Shown here: piece after piece, positions 9,171 through 10,347 of the stretch | Layout of the letters: every line of letters starts with the position of its first letter | Numbering within the stretch: position 1 is the stretch's first letter | Source of the DNA: Oscillospiraceae bacterium | GTDB lineage: Bacteria > Bacillota > Clostridia > Oscillospirales > Oscillospiraceae | Reading direction: 5' to 3' | Length of the DNA: 10,347 nucleotides | Assembly (NCBI GenBank): GCA_904501855.1 | Contig: CAJGCI010000062.1 | Span: 1 to 10,347 of the forward strand | Notes under the pieces: generated by a model | What the model saw: only the letters and a program-made list of their open reading frames with translations | Told to the model about the DNA's origin: nothing | Databases searched by the model: none | Position numbers and translations under genes: made by a program

Positions 9171-9222
9171 AAAAAAAGACACCGGCGGACAGGGAGAGGC
9201 CCTCCCTGAGACGTCGGCGTCT
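9171..9222 (-). terminator. Intrinsic terminator in gltB leader (candidate attenuator)
   Basis: On the minus strand AGACGCCGACG (9222-9212) pairs with CGCCGGTGTCT (9187-9177), with one G-T wobble and one A-C mismatch. The pair encloses a perfect 7-bp hairpin, CAGGGAG/CTCCCTG (9208-9202 with 9196-9190), with a 5-nt loop. Seven T follow (9177-9171), the first of them paired in the stem base. This is a strong rho-independent terminator pointing toward gltB. The gene on the other side is transcribed away, so the element can only act on RNA started at the gltB promoter. It lies about 6 nt after the predicted start site and 92 nt before the gltB ATG. Confidence 0.85.
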
Positions 9223-9234
9223 TCATTTTCTTAT

Positions 9235-9264
9235 AGGATACCGCTTTTTGAAAGCCTTTGTCAA
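9235..9264 (-). promoter_or_regulatory. Sigma-A promoter for the gltB-gltD unit
   Basis: On the minus strand a perfect TTGACA (9264-9259) is followed after 18 bp by TATCCT (9240-9235), a 4-of-6 match to the -10 consensus. The start site would lie near 9228, in a run of A. No other minus-strand promoter of similar quality was seen between here and the gltB start. The weaker -10 match makes this less certain than the glnN and plus-strand promoters. Confidence 0.62.
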
Positions 9265-9322
9265 TTCGTCAAGGTGTAAAAAAAAAGCCTTCCGTCAGGG
9301 CATATAATTGCTCACATTGTAG

Positions 9323-9350
9323 TTGACAGTATCGATGCACATGTTATAAT
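9323..9350 (+). promoter_or_regulatory. Sigma-A promoter for the type I glutamine synthetase gene
   Basis: TTGACA (9323-9328) and TATAAT (9345-9350) are both perfect consensus hexamers, separated by 16 bp. The start site is predicted near 9357, giving a leader of about 133 nt. A promoter this strong in front of a glutamine synthetase gene would normally need a repressor or leader control. Candidate sequences, namely a TCGATGCA repeat and an imperfect palindrome over the -10, are close by. Confidence 0.82.
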
Positions 9351-9380
9351 TTAAACATAATTTGTTTTTGTTTCGATGCA
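9332..9380. repeat. Pair of TCGATGCA direct repeats around the plus-strand promoter
   Basis: TCGATGCA occurs at 9332-9339, inside the -35/-10 spacer, and again at 9373-9380, just downstream of the predicted start. The copies are 41 bp apart, close to four turns of the DNA helix, so bound proteins would sit on the same face. This fits a repressor pair but could be chance; no known regulator's site was recognised. Confidence 0.35.
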
Positions 9381-9433
9381 TTTTGCTCATTATCTAGTTT
9401 TTATGCATTTATTTTAATTTTTCTGCAAATCAG

Positions 9434-9468
9434 GTTCCGGAGACCGGTCACCGGCATCATTCCGGAAC
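9434..9468 (+). promoter_or_regulatory. Leader hairpin before the type I glutamine synthetase gene
   Basis: GTTCCGGA (9434-9441) and TCCGGAAC (9461-9468) form a perfect 8-bp stem. The enclosed 19 nt carry two more CCGG tetramers (9444-9447 and 9451-9454), allowing an inner or alternative pairing. No T-tract follows, so it is not a terminator. The stem ends 3 nt before AGAGAGGAG and does not cover it, but it is close enough to influence ribosome access. The structure is seen; the role is inference. Confidence 0.45.
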
Positions 9469-9489
9469 ATCAGAGAGGAGTCTTTCCCA

Positions 9490-10347
9490 ATGAAATACAC
9501 CCCGAAAGATGTCATGGACTACGTGCGGGAGGAGGACATCAAATTTGTCCGTCTGGCCTTCTGCGATGTCTTCGGGCGGCAGCGGAACATCGCCGTCATG
9601 GCCAGTGAGCTGCCCCGGGCCTTTGAATACGGCATTGCTATCGACGGTTCCGCCATCGACGGATTCGGAATGTCCGTACGGTCGGATCTGCTCCTGCATC
9701 CCGATCCCGGTACCCTCTCCCAGCTCCCCTGGCGTCCCCAGAGAGGCGGAGTGGCTCACATGTTCTGTGACATCTCCAACCCCGACGGTTCGGTGTTTGA
9801 CGGAGATACCCGGGCGCTGCTGAAAAAGACCGTGGAGGAAAGTGCGGCCAGAGGCATCTCTTTCCAGCTGGGTACGGAGATCGAGTTCTATCTGTTCAAA
9901 CAGGACGAAAACGGTGAATCGACCCTGGAGCCCATCGACACCGCCGGCTACATGGATATCGCGGCGGAAGACAAGGGGGAAAATGTGCGCCGGGAGATCT
10001 GCCTGACACTGGAGCAGATGGGGATCCATCCGGAAGCTTCCCACCATGAGAGCGGACCGGGACAGAACGAGATCGACTTCCGCTACGCCCCCGCTCTCAC
10101 CGCGGCAGACAATGCCGTCACCTTCAAGGCCGTGGTGAAGACCATCGCGCAGCAGTACGGTCTCACCGCCGATTTCTCTCCCCGGCCGCTGATCAACCGG
10201 GACGGAAGCGGCATGCACATCAACCTCTCCGGTTCCTGTCCGGACATTGAGGACACCATTCCTCCCATGGTGGCGGGTATCCTCTCGCGGGTCCGGGACA
10301 TGACCCTGTTTTTAAACCCCGTAGAGAACTCCTACGCCCGTCTGGGG
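9490..10347 (+). CDS. glnA: Glutamine synthetase type I, N-terminal part (runs off right edge)
   Basis: The first 286 residues of a type I glutamine synthetase, which makes glutamine from glutamate, ammonium and ATP in the cytoplasm. The beta-grasp domain comes first (FVRLAFCDVFGRQRNI, 19-34; DGSAIDGFG, 52-60; PWRPQ, 80-84). The catalytic domain follows: GTEIEFYLF (128-136) with metal-binding Glu130 and Glu132, ASHHESGPGQNEIDF (183-197), GSGMH (239-243) and NPVENSYARLG (276-286). The C-terminal third, including any adenylylation site and feedback loops, is outside the window. ATG 9490 follows AGAGAGGAG with a 9-nt gap, and the length before the first motif is normal. The sequence resembles a clostridial subgroup (NSYARLG rather than NSYKRLVPG), so a divergent GS-like role is possible but less likely beside gltBD. 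It is divergent from gltB and has its own strong promoter. Confidence 0.92.
   Translation, partial: MKYTPKDVMDYVREEDIKFVRLAFCDVFGRQRNIAVMASELPRAFEYGIAIDGSAIDGFGMSVRSDLLLHPDPGTLSQLPWRPQRGGVAHMFCDISNPDGSVFDGDTRALLKKTVEESAARGISFQLGTEIEFYLFKQDENGESTLEPIDTAGYMDIAAEDKGENVRREICLTLEQMGIHPEASHHESGPGQNEIDFRYAPALTAADNAVTFKAVVKTIAQQYGLTADFSPRPLINRDGSGMHINLSGSCPDIEDTIPPMVAGILSRVRDMTLFLNPVENSYARLG

Larger units (their letters stand above)
9079..9489. other. Divergent control region between gltB and the type I glutamine synthetase gene
   Basis: These 411 bp contain no convincing gene. They hold the gltB leader (about 9079-9228, minus) with its terminator, the gltB promoter, a 58-bp stretch between the two -35 boxes that includes a run of nine A, the plus-strand promoter, and an AT-rich leader of about 133 nt ending in a hairpin and AGAGAGGAG. 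The two promoters face away from each other, so one bound regulator could act on both. No tRNA, known riboswitch or insertion-sequence end was recognised. Confidence 0.8.

Noticed and set aside
9222..9264. A two-hairpin ANTAR-type antiterminator target ahead of the gltB terminator.
   Set aside because: No pair of stems with A-x-x-G-x-x hexaloops was found, and the gap between predicted start and terminator is too short. It would become possible only if the true start is well upstream.
9278..9301. A possible second minus-strand terminator: GCCCTGACGGAAGGC followed by nine T.
   Set aside because: The stem has only three good base pairs before a mismatch. It lies upstream of the gltB promoter, where no known transcript would reach it.
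9342..9357. A GlnR/TnrA-like palindrome (TGTT...AACA) over the glnA -10 box.
   Set aside because: The known box is TGTNAN7TNACA, 17 bp long. Here the arms are 1 bp too close and the inner T and A do not match, so it is at best an imperfect AT-rich palindrome.
9376..9417. A 13-codon upstream open frame in the glnA leader.
   Set aside because: No Shine-Dalgarno sequence precedes it and the codons are just AT-rich leader sequence. There is no run of diagnostic codons and no paired terminator as in a leader-peptide attenuator.

Overview
The window is a compact nitrogen-assimilation locus, most likely from a Firmicute of the class Clostridia. The reasons are strong AGGAG-type ribosome binding sites, near-consensus sigma-A promoters, GC-rich genes separated by AT-rich gaps, and a type III glutamine synthetase beside a clostridial-style type I glutamine synthetase. 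I cannot name the genus from the sequence.

Layout, left to right. (1) Positions 1-282, minus strand: the first 94 codons of glnN (glutamine synthetase type III), which runs off the left edge. (2) 283-525: an AT-rich gap carrying a strong minus-strand promoter, an intrinsic terminator placed just after the predicted transcription start, a second hairpin, and the glnN ribosome binding site. (3) 526-9078, minus strand: a three-gene unit gltB > gltD > PEP-synthase-like gene, with gltB and gltD directly abutting and 24 bp before the third gene. (4) 9079-9489: a 411-bp divergent control region with a minus-strand promoter for gltB followed at once by an intrinsic terminator inside the gltB leader, and a near-consensus plus-strand promoter for the next gene. 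(5) 9490-10347, plus strand: the first 286 codons of a type I glutamine synthetase (glnA-like), which runs off the right edge.

How it works together: the two glutamine synthetases fix ammonium onto glutamate. GltB/GltD (NADPH-dependent glutamate synthase, GOGAT) turns glutamine plus 2-oxoglutarate into two glutamates, closing the GS-GOGAT cycle. The third gene of the unit encodes an 869-residue protein with a PEP-synthase-type ATP-grasp domain. It lacks the phosphohistidine and PEP-binding domains of true PEP synthase and has a KaiC-like N-terminus without a working P-loop. Its role is unknown.

The most interesting signal is regulatory. Both gltB and glnN appear to be preceded by a promoter and then, within about 10 nt of the predicted start site, a strong rho-independent terminator in the leader RNA. 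For gltB no upstream gene could need that terminator, because the neighbouring gene is divergent. This points to control by premature termination of two genes of the same pathway. The signal that relieves termination cannot be read from the sequence.
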